Source: Apiospora phragmitis
Taxonomy: Eukaryota; Ascomycota; Sordariomycetes; Amphisphaeriales; Apiosporaceae
Assembly: GCA_038363925.1 (NCBI GenBank)
Contig: JAQQWL010000006.1
Location: 3,204,501 to 3,268,500 of the forward strand
Direction: 5' to 3'
DNA: 64,000 nucleotides
Below the pieces are notes generated by a model. It saw only the letters and a program-made list of their open reading frames with translations. It ran no database searches and was not told the origin of the DNA. Below are positions 11,309 to 27,184 of the stretch, piece after piece (position 1 is the first letter of the stretch; each line of letters begins with the position of its first letter). Made by a program: the position numbers and the translations under genes.

Positions 11309-13234
11309 TTAGAATTGGATCAAGTCTTGACCCTGTTGTTGGTTGTTTTGCTGTGGCCGTTGTTGGAAGGGGTTGCTTTGTCCGCCGTAGCCACCATTCA
11401 TGCCCATATTCGCCGGTCCCGTTGCAGCAGGCATCTGCTGGCCTCCATATGATACGGTAGGCATGCCAGTGAATTGTTGCCGCAAAAAGGGGTTGTTGCC
11501 CGTGGCGTCCGCTGTTACCCTGTTAATGCCCGCGCCAGCAGAGTTGACGAAAGTGCCAGGGGCGGTATGCTGGGCAGGGATACGAAGGTTGCCAGTGTTG
11601 CCAAATGTGTCCATTCCATCGCCACTAGCGAGGAGGGAGTTGAGTTTGGCCTCGTGTTCGTTCATCTGCTTAGCTGGTTGTTGCGGCTGTGAGAAGGTAG
11701 GTTGCGGCGGTGGTGTGAAAGTCTGCAGTGTCTTCTGCTCAGGCAAAGCCTGCATGTTGTTCATGGTGGGCATGGTGGGGGCTTTCTGAGATTGAGGCCG
11801 ACCAAAGCCAGAGGCGAAAGGATTGTTGGATCCGGTTGGGGTAGGTTTGATAGAGGCAGGAGCCATGTTGTTATTTCCCGTAGCCCAAGGGTTATTGCTA
11901 CCTGGCTGAGCGACTGGCTCAAGCGATGCTGTTGACTGCTGGCTGAACTGCGGCTGCTGGGGCTGCTGGGGCTGCTGAGCTTGCTGGGCATAGGGATTGT
12001 TGAACCCCGTTTGCATGGGGAACTGTTGCTGTGACGGCTGTAGCTGCTGTGGCTGATTCTGCTGCTGTCCGTAGGGGTCATACATGCCGGTTGGCTGGTT
12101 GACAAAGTCGTTTTGGAATCCGTTATTCGGATAGCCGGTGTACTGGTTGTTCATGTTGTTCATGTTGTAGCCTGTCGGCTGCATTCCCATTGGGCTCTGG
12201 GCTGTTGTTGGGTTACCGAACCAGTCAACATTATTACCCTGCTGGTAGCCCATGTTCACGCCAGTAGCTTGCGGCTGTTGGCTTGTAGTCGCAAATGGGT
12301 CGTCGTCGAACAGCGAATTCGCATTGCTTTGCTCCAACTCCTTTCGACGGCGCTCCTCTTCTTCTTGGCTTAGCTTGATAGCCTTCGCGAGGTCGTCGTC
12401 AACGACTTCACCTCCCCGGCCTTCACGCCTTTTCCTGTCTTCCTCCTCTTGGTATTTGCTGGCCTCGAGAGCCAGCTTGTACTCGGCATCGTCTTCGTCG
12501 CTGTTTCGTCGCGGTCGCGGGTGTCGCTGCGAAGGTGGTGGCAGGGAACCCTCAGGTGCGAACTCCTCTATGCCTGTCACTCGCGACTTCCAGGTCTTGC
12601 GATCGCTCCGTTCGGCCCGCAGTCTCTCTTCGTCCTGGAGCAGGGCGGACAACTCTTTCGCCGCAACTCGAACTAGCGCAATCGTGAGTTCAACATGTCT
12701 GTATCGCATTTTTGCATTGGATTCTCACCATTCTGTCCCACATCGCGTCCGTCTTCGTCAACGTGCTGGAACTCGCGCAGGGTTCTTATGAGGTAGATGT
12801 TTTTGCGAGCCCAAGTCACTATCAACTCGGAGCCCTCATGTAGGCAATAGTCGAGAACCTTCAAAGCTTTGAGGACGTGGCGCCAGTTCTTTCCCTTGTC
12901 GTTCAGACGTTTGTCAATCATGTCCACGATGTCGTAGAACTCTGTCGAACTGTTGGGGGCGTGTCAGCAATGACACGAATCACATCTTCACTGCGGATCG
13001 GGCCGTGTGCCTACGAATTGTACGTTAACTGGGCAATCTCGCTCATCTGTGTCCCGGTCGGCCCCCAGGGGTCATTGCTCGTTGCTGTTAAATCCATCAG
13101 TATGGTGAAGGCTTGCGCAAGAGTGCTGCATTGATAGAACGGAGGCGCTTCACGAACTGACCTTCGCGCACTTTGACCTGGACGGTTGAGTAGCCCTTGG
13201 TGACATTTTTGACGCTTCGCATTACCTTGGACAT
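11309..13234 (-). CDS. ENT1: Epsin-type endocytic adaptor (ENTH domain)
   Basis: Clathrin adaptor acting at endocytic sites on the plasma membrane. Exons run 13162-13234, 13015-13084, 12729-12949 and 11309-12672; every junction keeps frame and gives 575 residues with no frame change. The ENTH domain fills the first 140 residues (MSKVMRSVKNVTKGYS, ATSNDPWGPTGTQMSEIAQL, ERLRAERSDRKTWKSRV). Two ubiquitin-interacting motifs follow near residues 195-235 (YKLALEASKYQEE and LAKAIKLSQEEEE). A Gln/Asn/Pro-rich tail contains three NPF motifs for EH-domain partners (NNPFASG, NNPFLRQ, SNPFQQR). The protein ends in DLIQF, a clathrin-box-like motif. Domain order matches yeast Ent1/Ent2; the choice between those paralogue names is arbitrary. 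Introns are 77, 65 and 56 nt. Confidence 0.93.
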
Positions 13235-15066
13235 CTTGGCGGTTTGCGGCGATTAACCGGCGCAGAGGCGGATGCAAATCGCGACGTTATGTGATGGTAT
13301 AATGTAGAGAGGAAGGACAGGATAATACTGCTTTGTTTCCAAAACTTCGATGTCGCGCACGCTTTGTTACCGGATGCCGGGGAGCGACCCAAGGCTGATG
13401 ACGACGGTTGGGGTGAGGCGCAGATCCAACCAGTGGACTGGACTGGACTGGACTGGACTGGATTGAGAGCGAATAATCGGCTCTCAAGTGGCTGCGCGTT
13501 TTCGGGTCGGTCTTTTTGTTTCCCCTGGCTCCCTTTGCTATGTATGTCTGTTTGCTGGCGATTGGGGATGCGGTTTGGGAATTTGATGTTTGTAGTAAAG
13601 ATGCCTTGGTTTGATTCAAGGTGGCCCTGAATGACTTTACCTGGGTATCTTTTGGTTCGCTCCTTTTTGGGGGTGCCCTGCAAGCGAGTCGCAACAGTGC
13701 GGTACGCGAATGGATGACTGACGCGGCACCAAATGGATGGAATCCCCGTACGTTATCGAGTGACAGTTGCGTAGTAGGAGAAAGAGAGTGCGAGGTTGGG
13801 GAGAGGGGTTTATCTGGCAGGCAGTGTGTGAGGTGTGTGCCAGCTCAACTCACTCTCGGATGGTCAGGCTAGTAGAGAGACAGGCCAGCGCGCCCAGCAC
13901 CATGGAAGAATTAAGCAGCGTAATGGGCCAAGCTTGGCAGGCTGGAGAGAGAGATGGTCGCGACTAATAATAACCGGTGCCACTACCTAAATTACTACCA
14001 AGCTACCCAAGTTCCTACCAGGCCTGTTAGAGCAATAAAGGACATTGACCCCCAGTTAATGCTTAGATGATCAAAAAAGTATTGGAATGTTGCAAGAAAA
14101 CATGACCCGGATTAAGCGGACCAATCCTCTCTCAAACCTTCACCCTGAGCATGGCTATAACATGTTTCAGGGGATTAATCTACGTCCTTTGCTGAGTTAC
14201 GACATACGCAGAGAGCAGAAGGTGAGAAGAAAGCAAATGACGTAGCCCGGGCCCACGAGACATGATCAAACATCCAGGGCCCCCAGGTGCCAGGCCCCAG
14301 GACCCAATGGATGCAAGGTAGGCGTCAACTGCTTGTCTATTGCGACTCCTCAAGCTTAAATTCACGCATCTTACATCCTTCATACTTTATTAGCTGGGTC
14401 GATTGTCATTCTCAACCGATACGATACGATACTTTTTCAGATTTGTAGAATTCGAATGGTCAGATTTGAGCTTTCTAATAAGGATCATGGCCAAATATGT
14501 AGTGCACCAAGAAGGCAGTATACATTTTATCTATCTCTAAAAACGCAGCGCCTAGGTATATGAAGTCAGAGAAAGAGGTAAATGGAACGGGATAACCTAG
14601 TGCCATACACGTACGTGTATAAACAGGATCACGATCCTCTTGAGTAGCGTGCTGGAGTCTGACTGAAAAGAGACCAGAGCCGACACGCAAGATCGAACGT
14701 CACTTGCATTCGTCAACGGGAAACAAACCAGGGTATCCAAAGTCAACAAGAATGGGTCTACAGGACATTGATGTATACAAGACGGGGTTAAGCACACAGA
14801 AGTCGTAAGAAACAACAGCTCAAATAAACTGACTGTATAATAAACTATATCAGTAGATCCGATGGCATTATTGAGCTATCTTCCTGTCCATAGGGAAACG
14901 CCATCGAACGGCGGCCCCTGCCTGCGAGCTTCTGATCACAGGCGTCAAATACATGTGCCGGTGATATACCCCTATGGTCAACGCCGGCCAGCACTCCCAC
15001 AGAAAACAAGAAGAAAAATACACTTTGTGCTGAACTGTATACCAGCTATTTCATCGTACGGACCGC
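13235..15066. other. Epsin upstream region and SAS3 downstream region
   Basis: 1.83 kb. It contains a (GGACT) microsatellite at 13435-13464 about 200 bp upstream of the epsin start. No convincing coding frame was found. Confidence 0.4.
13435..13464 (+). repeat. (GGACT)n microsatellite
   Basis: Five perfect GGACT units are followed by one GGATT unit, immediately upstream of the epsin gene. It may lie in the promoter or 5' leader. Such tracts vary in length between strains. Confidence 0.85.
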
Positions 15067-18628
<3,562 letters not shown>

Positions 18629-19368
18629 TATTATGCTTCAAGCAACAATCCCTAGGGTGGTTTGTTGTAGATAACCCAGGTGGATACCGCCGGTCGCAAG
18701 GTCACTATCATGAGTAGTGACAGGGAGGCGCAAATCGCGTGGTCGTCATGAGGAGCGTCGCATTCTTTCTTGGGACGTCGTTCGGATCAGACTATGGGTT
18801 TTTCTTGCAATGCGCACAGCAGAACCCGAGCTTCTTTGAAGGTTTCGGCGTAAAAGGCATGAGGCTTGGTGTAGGTAGCTGTGGCTGTAAGGGTGATGGG
18901 TAGCGTGGTCAGCGCGCAATGTTTCGCTTTGCAGTCGCGTAATGCAACATTCGAATCGATAAGAACTCGAAATCGTTGGTTTCGGCACGTGAATTCACGG
19001 TCGCTTGCCACTCGATGCAATGGTGAAGTTGGGAAATCTGGCCGTGATGTGCGCCCATTCCCTCTCTGGGACAGTCCAAGTGAGCTGCAAGTGGTCAGTA
19101 CATGGATGGTTCACGCGTGTTGCTGTGCCAGCCCCACTTCTTAGTCATCCAGTAGCCTGTGGCGGCCTGAGGCATGAATGGAGCGGGCAATTCAATCCGA
19201 CGTCAACTTATCCGAGCTTCAAGATAGCTACATCGAGATTCCCCAAAGTCGCAATTGCAACGGAACGCCTGGCACGGCATTGACTGAGTAAGATACAACT
19301 CGATACCCTTGTGCCCAATTCTCAATTGCTAACGTTTTGTGCCCAGCTGAGCCTGAATTCCCGTCACA
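18629..19368. other. Divergent promoter region SAS3-MWFE
   Basis: 740 bp between divergent start codons. No protein-like frame; presumed to hold both promoters. Confidence 0.4.
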
Positions 19369-19833
19369 ATGCCTGTCCCTTTTGAAACCCTGATTCCCTA
19401 TGGAATCATCTTAGCCGTGAGCGACTTCCAGCATTCAACTCAGCTGCCGAACGAGGGACGATGCTAAGAAAGCGACATTTGCAGATGTTCGGTGTGACTG
19501 GTGCCGGCATGTCCAAGATCAAGAACATGCAGAACGGTGGCAAGCGGGCACGACGATCAGTCGACCAATGGGACAGAGTAAGGCCTTCCACCTTTTCTGA
19601 GCGCGATACTATAAGGGTACTGGAAAGATGTAGGATGCTAATGCACGTGGTAAAGCAAATGATGGATCGCGACCGACGGATCACCGGATTCCTACGTGGA
19701 CAATCAGATTCGCCGATAGCGCCGGCAGGCTTTGAGCTGAACAACCCATGGAGAGTATGTATTAGCAAAAGGAACCGAAGTTATGCCCAGATCGTAGCTA
19801 ACAATTGACTAGGTTGAGAAGCGGATGTCGTAG
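19369..19833 (+). CDS. NADH:ubiquinone oxidoreductase MWFE subunit (NDUFA1 family)
   Basis: Small accessory membrane subunit of mitochondrial complex I. It is hidden in short pieces: exons 19369-19416, 19485-19577, 19656-19754 and 19813-19833 give an 86-residue protein. All introns are phase 0 with donors GTGAGC, GTAAGG and GTATGT. The N-terminus MPVPFETLIPYGII starts a single membrane span at about residues 7-25, then comes a basic matrix-side segment. The family hallmark is MMDRDRRITG near residues 48-57 (MERDRRISG in the mammalian protein). The C-terminus is PAGFELNNPWRVEKRMS. Length is normal for the family (70-90 residues). The second intron uses an AAAG acceptor, slightly unusual, with a good GCTAAT branch site. 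The gene converges on NCS6. Confidence 0.9.
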
Positions 19834-20027
19834 GTTCGAGTAGATTGAGGATAAAGGAGGGAAGAGCAAGAATTCGAGAAGCGTCACCAATTGTACGAGC
19901 TACGGGTGTCAAAAGGAGTCCTACTGAAACGGGTTGCTCAAGTGCAAAAAAGGGTATCATTATGTGGTTCCATCTACCCAACGCCAGTGATGCAGTAAAG
20001 ATGGTTCTATTTACCAGTCAAGTCTTA

Positions 20028-21236
20028 TCAAATCTGGATTTCCGGCCTATTCTTGTTCAACCCTTCGAGAAGCATGCACGCCTGGCACAGCTTCTGACTC
20101 GACATGTAGCCGCATCTCTCGCATGAGCCCAATTTCTGCTTCATGATGGGCACTGTGGTCGAGGAGGCCTTGGATTCCTTCTCCGGCTTGGGTCGGCTGC
20201 CCTTCTCGTTAGGCTTTGGTATAGCGATTTCGGTCTCCAGCTTTTCTTCTGCAGCTTTCTCATTCTCCTTTAACTGCTTCTCCATAGCTGCCATTTCTCC
20301 TCCCGTGCTCCGGCCGTTCGCGGAACCACAGCCGCTGCCATTATCTTCTTCGGCGGCAACGGGTGCAGGACTTGTATTGGCCTTGCAAGCGCATGCATCT
20401 TGATTTTGGCCCGGTACGAGTCTAGCCATATCTTCGCCGCTGCGAACGACGTCCAATATGGCACTGGGCCGTACTCGCTCGAGACTCTTGATGAGAGTTC
20501 GTGCGCTGCCTCTGAAGGCTTCTGGGCTATAGATGCACTCGGTACTGAAATAATCCAGTCTTTTGTGGTGCGCGTACAGAACGATCTCCTTCTCATAGGC
20601 GTATTTGAGCGGCTTGCTCCTCTTGACATCGCTTGCATTGCTGCCGGTAACAATGCTAGTAGCCCTGGAGAGCCGCGCCAAATCTCCCCGGAGAAGGTTC
20701 ATGAGGACAGTTTCTGCCACATCGTCGGCGTTATGTCCAGTCACGACATGTTTGATACCCAGCATCTTCGCGCCTCGGTCGAGTGCTTGCCGCCTAAACA
20801 CTCCGCAGTAGGTGCAGTTTCCCTTTTTGCCGATGGTCTCGACGACTTGATCCATGGTCCAACCATATAGTTCATCATAACCTACAATCTTTAGAGGCAT
20901 GTCATACTGTGCTGCATTCCTCTTGACTGTCTCTAGTGAATCGTCTCGATAGCCTTTGATTCCCTCGTCTATACTCAGAAGCACGAGATCAAGGCCATAC
21001 TTGTGTCGCTCATTGAGAGTCTTCAGCACGGATGCCAAGACGGTTGAATCCTTGCCGCCGGATGCCCCTATGGCTATCTTCTCGCCTGGGTAGAAGAGAC
21101 TTGAAGATAAAATTGTATGGTGGACTTCATCTTCAAATATTTGGGTAAAACAGCCTTTGCAGAGTTTCTGGTGGTTCTTGGGTCTCTTGATCAGCGCTCG
21201 CTCTGTCTTGCAGACGGCACACAGAGCAGGGGCCAT
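20028..21236 (-). CDS. NCS6: Cytoplasmic tRNA 2-thiolation protein 1 (Ncs6/Ctu1)
   Basis: Catalytic subunit that thiolates wobble U34 of cytosolic tRNA-Lys, -Glu and -Gln, taking sulfur from Urm1 with Ncs2 as partner. It is a single-exon gene of 402 residues. Visible features: an N-terminal zinc-binding region (CAVC and CKGC), the PP-loop ATP-binding motif SGGKDS at residues 59-64, the CTYC pair near residue 140, the TGHNADD segment, and a C-terminal CERCGY...CQAC zinc motif. A Lys/Glu-rich insertion precedes the last zinc motif. The ATG at 21236 is chosen because its context (CACCATGG) is strong and MAP is the usual start. An in-frame ATG three codons upstream is possible. It is divergent from the eL8 gene, and no frame change was seen. 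Confidence 0.95.
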   Translation of the reverse strand: MAPALCAVCKTERALIKRPKNHQKLCKGCFTQIFEDEVHHTILSSSLFYPGEKIAIGASGGKDSTVLASVLKTLNERHKYGLDLVLLSIDEGIKGYRDDSLETVKRNAAQYDMPLKIVGYDELYGWTMDQVVETIGKKGNCTYCGVFRRQALDRGAKMLGIKHVVTGHNADDVAETVLMNLLRGDLARLSRATSIVTGSNASDVKRSKPLKYAYEKEIVLYAHHKRLDYFSTECIYSPEAFRGSARTLIKSLERVRPSAILDVVRSGEDMARLVPGQNQDACACKANTSPAPVAAEEDNGSGCGSANGRSTGGEMAAMEKQLKENEKAAEEKLETEIAIPKPNEKGSRPKPEKESKASSTTVPIMKQKLGSCERCGYMSSQKLCQACMLLEGLNKNRPEIQI

Positions 21237-21735
21237 GGTGACCATAGGACGATATGAGAGCGAGGCGAAAGTAGAATTCGGTTCAGAGCTCCCTATTCTG
21301 GGTTTCTATGGGAAGATAAGAGAGCAATCTGGAATGCTCACTATAGACGTAAGCGCTCCAGTGACTTTTTAGATCTTTCAATATTGTCGTCGTTCTACTC
21401 TACGTTCATACATTGAATACAGGCACCGATTCTGCACCGGGCAAGGCAGTGTCTGTCCAGTCTGACTCTGCCGATCAAGTGGGGCGAGAGAGACTTCAGC
21501 TTCTTCGCCTCTGGAGTTGACGCACTAGTCCTAATCTGCATCGGCTCGATTTGCGCTGCACAGACCAATCCACAATCTCCTCCACAAACCCTACAACCAC
21601 CAAAAATTATGTGATCAGGTAGATTTAGTGGCCTGGAAACTTTTCTCGATATTCCTTCTTTTTCCTCATTCCTCTCAGAGCAGATCCGGTCGACGCAACA
21701 CCAGCACCCAACGACCACACGACCAGTAATCCACA
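21237..21735. promoter_or_regulatory. Shared divergent promoter of NCS6 and eL8
   Basis: 499 bp between two divergent genes that both serve translation. On the eL8 side it contains a CCAAT box (21565-21569) and an AAACCCTA telobox-like element (21586-21593), followed by CT-rich leader sequence near 21650. The pairing suggests common control, but that is inference. Confidence 0.45.
21586..21593 (+). promoter_or_regulatory. Telobox-like element upstream of eL8
   Basis: The octamer AAACCCTA lies about 140 bp upstream of the eL8 start. Telobox-type elements recur in ribosomal protein promoters of many fungi and plants. A single 8-mer could occur by chance. Confidence 0.35.
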
Positions 21736-22902
21736 ATGGCGGTAAGTATTTGACGTCCTACGATCTTCCGATGTGCTTTTGTGCACTCGATGCACCGTCA
21801 TAATTGAATCCAATGGCCCTCGCTCGTCGAGGTGTCCATCTTCCGCCCGTTGTCTTCGGACTCGGGTGAAGAATTGGCTTGAGATATCGCGGGTGTCTGC
21901 TGAAATATGCCTCCCACATGCGTTTCTCTCTAGAGTTCAAGGAAGACTTGCAGTTAAAATGGAAAAACACATTTGCTGATGTCTTCTTTCCTCAATGATA
22001 GCCTACCAAGTCCGGCAAGAAGGCCGCCCCGGCCCCCTTCGGTGCCTCCAAGGGAAGCAAGAAGGCCCCCAAGGTTAGTTCTCAACCCCCCCTGATCTCT
22101 ACGTCAATCCTTGATGATGCTGACATCCCTACCAGAACCCTCTCATCGAGAAGCGCACCCGCAACTTCGGTATCGGTCAGGACATCCAGCCCAAGCGCAA
22201 CCTCTCCCGCATGGTGAAGTGGCCCGAGTATGTCCTTCTCCAGCGCCAGCGCAAGATCCTCAACATGCGCCTCAAGGTGCCCCCGGCCATTGCCCAGTTC
22301 CAGCAGGTCCTTGACCGCAACACTGCTGCCCAGGCTTTCAAGCTCCTCAACAAGTACCGACCTGAGACCAAGGCCGAGAAGAAGGAGCGTCTGACCAAGG
22401 AGGCCACCGCCATCAAGGATGGCAAGAAGAAGGAGGACGTCAGCAAGAAGCCCTACGCTGTTAAGTACGGTCTGAACCACGTCGTCGGCCTGATTGAGAA
22501 CAAGAAGGCTTCCCTCGTCCTGATCCCCAACGATGTCGACCCCATTGAGCTCGTCATCTTCCTGCCCGCTCTCTGCCGCAAGATGGGTGTCCCCTACGCC
22601 ATCATCAAGGGCAAGGCTCGTCTCGGCACTGTCGTCCACAAGAAGGTTCGTACTACAAATACCCTTTGATATTGAAAACCCATAGCTAACTCGTTCATTA
22701 GACCGCCGCTGTCTTGGCCCTGACCGAGGTCCGCTCGGAGGACAAGAGCGAGCACTCCAAGCTCGTCAGCGCCATCAAGGAGGGATACATGGCCAACACC
22801 GATAACAGCCGCCGACAGTGGGGTGGTGGTATCATGGGCGCCAAGGCCAACATGCGCATTGCCAAGAAGAAGAAGGCTCTGGAGTCTGCCCTCAAGGTCT
22901 AG
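21736..22902 (+). CDS. RPL8: 60S ribosomal protein eL8 (L7Ae family)
   Basis: Structural protein of the large cytosolic ribosomal subunit. Exons: 21736-21741 (only ATG GCG), 22002-22073, 22136-22645 and 22702-22902, giving 262 residues. Introns start GTAAGT, GTTAGT and GTTCGT. Recognisable segments are [14 protein letters not shown] at the start, [15 protein letters not shown], the L7Ae RNA-binding domain ([48 protein letters not shown]) and the C-terminal [13 protein letters not shown]. Codon use is strongly biased to C-ending codons, as expected for a highly expressed gene. The first intron is 260 nt and directly follows the second codon, an arrangement common in fungal ribosomal protein genes. 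No frame change was seen. Confidence 0.98.
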
Positions 22903-25219
22903 ATAGGAGTCTAATGATTACGTTTGGTCATGGTTAAAGGAGTTCATACTTTGCGGATATGCAATGTACCGGCGTTGGAGGGGTCAAAATGGGAATACCA
23001 CAATCATGGATTTGCATGACACCTACTCCAAACACTCTCCTCTTTGACTAATTGCCTTTTGTGACTAGGTTGTTTGTAGTACGCATGGGCTTGCTTGAAT
23101 CGTGAGGAAACGTGACAAGACGGCCGTTAGACGTTGCCCAATTTCCGTACTACCCAGCCGGGCAGAGTTTAACTCTTGCATAAAGTATTGCGCTAAATAA
23201 CTGTATTTGTCTGACCTCTCACTAGAAATATACCAAGTGAGCCTGGGGATCGAAAGCAGCCTGCTCGGATTGGTCAACCTACCGGTGTTTAGGCCTTCCA
23301 GTACTTCAGATAGGTTCATACAGATGGGACGGTGTTTTGGGAAACATCGGTCACACACTGTATTTTGGTGTGAAAGCTATGCTGCATACTACTGTAATAC
23401 CTGGTATGGGGAGTTAAACATATGCATGTAGAGTCGTAGAAACGAGCTGAAAGCTGGGCGTTTTCAACGTGCCGTCCAATCTTTAAATCGCGTGCCAGTG
23501 CCATCCGCTCCCGCACTGGGGAAATATGCATCTTGTATTCTTAGGCCGAAGACCGAATCAACGTCAACTCAACGCTACTTCGGATTGTATAGCTGTCGTC
23601 AGTGGTCCGCAAGGAGTTTTAAACGTCGTTCCAATCGTACGCCTGGCCACACATGGGCTTGTCTTGAGCGTTGATTGGGTAGGATAACGGATTGCGCGGA
23701 TGTTCAGTTTAGGAGGCTGGCTCGGCTGGCACGCTGGCTATCGGTGAGGAGAGAAGGCGGGGCACCGTTGCCGATCCCTGTGTGAAACGACTACATGTAC
23801 TATTAACAGATGTCTTGGCGCTTGGCATCCATTGCTATAGCGGATTACAGAAGAAATAACCGACGCATCAACCAGGCAGGAGAGTTGGGAAATGAGGGCT
23901 CTGCATTAGATTTGGTAGGAGTCCAAAACAGACAATGATTCAAGGCCACCAGATCCCTCCGGATTCGGGAGTGAGATATTGTCTTATCGTTTTTATGCCG
24001 CGGCGGGAGTCCAAGCCCTACCGTGGTCAGCTGCGGGTTCCCCGGAAGTATGCTTATCCCCAAATCTTCCCCAATCTGGGATGCGAGATCCGTCAAATCT
24101 CACAAATCTCCCTCATCTTAGCAGCCAAGAAGCTCGGCAGTCGTGAGCCCCAGGCAAATCAGGGGCTGTTTGCTTCATATGTTTCGAGAACACAGCTGGC
24201 TACCCTTGCTCACTTTGAAGTCTTGCATCGTCGATCCTCGCCAGGCCTGGAGTCCTGGACTCGGTACATACTTCAATGGGTTTGGTGCCAAGACCTGGAT
24301 TAATATTTCGATAGTCGGAGGAAACCATGCTGAGACACCGTGAGAATCGATATGAACGTCTGGGCATAAACGCCTACCCGGCCTGGGGCCAGATGAACTG
24401 TTTTGGACCAGAACGGTGGCTCTGACGCATTGCGTCCCATGGAGCGAATCCTCGGACTTTTCTTGGTGATAGATAATACCTACCTATGTAGGAGGCAATA
24501 GGGAGGGTGGTGAAGCAAAAACGACTGGAGGGACCCGGACCTGCGGAACCCATCCCACGGATGGTCCCATGTTGAACCATAAGACTCTATCCATCCTGTG
24601 CCTCCCCTCCTCTTCGGCCAGGGCCGATGCGTGCGCTTTCTGTTCCTTCCGCAACTTTGTGACTGCCTTGAACCAAGCAAAAACACCACACAGTTGTTGA
24701 AAGCATAAATACGTACTACATAAACTGGCTACGATACCGTCCCGGCGTCCCTGGGATAGTCCCCGGTTTGACAGGGCCCGCCAAGCCAATACTCGACGGT
24801 CGATCAAGCACAGCAGCACTTCGTAGTTGAGCACAGTGATACCGATTTACCTGGACACTATACCTGGCTGCGGTCCACTCGGGGTCCAATCAGCGAGTCT
24901 CGCGGCCAAGCCAGGAGACGAGGACACTCAACAACAAGCACGGGTCGACTTGTCGGTGTTGAGAAGGGGCCCAGAAATCACTGGACGAACTACAACTAGG
25001 TTTATATTGCTCCGTCCGTCAGCTGTTATACTTCGAGCTTTCCGCCCAAGAACTTGCTCTCGCCAATCTGACTACATACATCTACCTACTACTTCGCCCT
25101 CCCCTTCTGCTAGTACCACGGTTGCATCCTTTTCAGCGTTCGACTTCCCCTACTGCGGTGGCTGTTGCTACTACCCTACATCTTCTACTTCCATCAGACC
25201 GGTTCTGACAGAGTGCAAA
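22903..25219. other. Intergenic region eL8 to carbonic anhydrase
   Basis: 2.3 kb with no frame that resembles a known protein. The last 400 bp before the carbonic anhydrase start are CT-rich and probably its promoter and leader. The rest holds nothing I can name. Confidence 0.4.
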
Positions 25220-26398
25220 ATGACTCGTGAGTTCAACTGTTATCTGCATCTACACACCCTCATGTGTATAGTGTTTTACTATACTATACTGCACATACAA
25301 AAAAAGGAAGAAAGCATTCCGGGACCTGCGTCCTGCAGCCCTCTTTTGGCAACCGGCCGGTTGAATACTCTCCCACAGAAATTTACACCACTCAGAATGG
25401 AGGGGTGTTTCCTAATTCTACAATCACGCTCCGAGAAGTCATACGACTTCTGAAGATCGCCCCGAACGGCTCAATTAACCTTATTTTGTGTTTCTAGAAG
25501 ACCTAAGGGACCCCTTCACCTATGCTTTGAGCTCCAACCAAGCCTGGGCTGGCTACAAGAGTCACCAGAACCCCAACTTCTTCCCGACTCTGGCTTCCGG
25601 CCAATCGCCGACTATCCGTACGTTGCAAGAAATGCTCCCTTCTGAAGTTTCGGCGTCGGTTTGGCACCCGCCGGCATGCATTGTACAATGTGTGCGCAAA
25701 ACAAGCCTTTTGACGTGTGATGGCTGGGCGAATCGTTGTTTCAATGTACCGAACACTTGGGCTAACAAACCGGTTGGAATTGACTAGTCTGGCTTGGCTG
25801 CTCTGACTCGCGCTGTCCCGAGACGACCATCCTGGGCTTGCAGCCCGGCGACGTCTTCGTGCACCGCAACATCGCCAACATCGTCTCCGCCACCGACATC
25901 AACACCTCGGCCGTCGTCGAGTACGCCGTCGCCCACCTGAAGGTGCAGCACGTCGTGCTGTGCGGCCACTCGTCATGCGGCGGTGCGGCCGTCGCTGCGG
26001 GCGACGCGCGCGTCGGCGGCGTCCTGGACACCTGGCTGACGCCCCTCAAGGCGCTGCGCAACGCGCACCGGGCGGAGCTCGACGCCATCAAGGACGACGG
26101 GGCGCGCGGCATCCGCATCGCCGAGCTCAATGTCGAGGCGGGCGTCCAGGTCCTGCTGGCCAACCAGACCGTCCAGGACCACATCGAGGAGCGCGGCCTG
26201 CAGGTCCACGGATGCTTCTTCGACATCGGCTCCGGGCGCATCCGCGACATCGGCTGCGGCACCACCAAGGGCGGCAACAAGAAGGCGGCGGCCGCCGCCA
26301 CCACCAAGGCCGCCGACGCGCCGGGCGAGATCATCCGCGGCAAGCATGCGACGCTCGTCTTTAGGGGGGACAGCGCCGACATGACAACAGTCCGGTAG
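25220..26398 (+). CDS. Beta-class carbonic anhydrase
   Basis: Zinc enzyme interconverting CO2 and bicarbonate; in fungi it supplies bicarbonate to carboxylases and takes part in CO2 sensing. Exons: 25220-25226 (7 nt), 25498-25617 and 25788-26398, giving 245 residues. Zinc ligands are visible as Cys47 in WLGCSDSR (with the Asp49/Arg51 dyad) and His103/Cys106 in GHSSCGG. The N-terminus MTQDLRDPFTYALSSNQAWA is the usual cytosolic form, with no clear targeting peptide. The C-terminal 40 residues include an Ala/Thr/Lys-rich insertion. The third exon is far more GC-rich than exon 2 and the introns. The first intron, 271 nt, follows the second codon and could be used for regulated splicing. No frame change was seen. 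Confidence 0.93.
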
Positions 26399-27184
26399 AT
26401 TTGTGGGGGCCCGCTGACTCGAGGACGCAGAGAGCCAGCGCTTGAATAGAACAGCATGTCGGTTTAGCTTGGGATTTCTACATTAGGCGTGCGAGCGAGC
26501 ACAAAGGATAAGCGTTTACGGGGAATACGGTCACGAGATTGGGATTATTCACGAGAATGGGAATGTTCATTGGCGGAGACAGCCAGGAGGTATAGGGGCG
26601 TTCATGAGGTCTCGTTTTAGATAAAATGTTTTTAGGACTCTCCTATAATGAAAGAGCTTTGCTTCACAGCGTTTCCCCGAAGTTTTATACATTCTTGACG
26701 GTGATGGACTATGGCTGGAGGTCGCACCATTCTCAATCATCTTGTCTAGTCCTGCGCGCAGGTTGCTGTCTATATGGCATAGATCGGCTGTTTGTAAGAC
26801 AACTGTCTAAGCCAAGCCGGCAACAAGGGCGCCTCGGCTTCGAGCTCACGGCATATCATAGTATATTCAGGGTTAAAGGTTTAACGAGGTCCGGCTTGGA
26901 AATAGCCAACATTTCTTGGTTTCAGCTCGTGTGCGATTCAGGAAAGACAGAGTCATCGTTGCTCAGCAGTCTAGCTGTTGGTTGTCCAACCCTGCGATGG
27001 ATCAGACCTGTATTGATTCATTGTCTTGTCTGATCAACGATCGATGCGCTTCTTCTCTATTCCCTCGTCCACTGTGCGAGCCATGGCTGCTCTTCGCAGT
27101 CACTTCCAAATTCCATATCGAGACTGACGTATGTATGGCGGTGAAGCTCATGCGACCCCGCGACAGAGTGATTATGTGTCTCAT
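26399..27184. other. Intergenic region downstream of carbonic anhydrase
   Basis: 786 bp without recognisable genes; the first part should be the carbonic anhydrase 3' untranslated region. Confidence 0.35.

Noticed and set aside
24827..25453. 208-codon frame running through the carbonic anhydrase start
   Set aside because: It reads through the GTGAGT donor at 25227 and the first intron; only the spliced ATGACTC exon gives the conserved carbonic anhydrase N-terminus.
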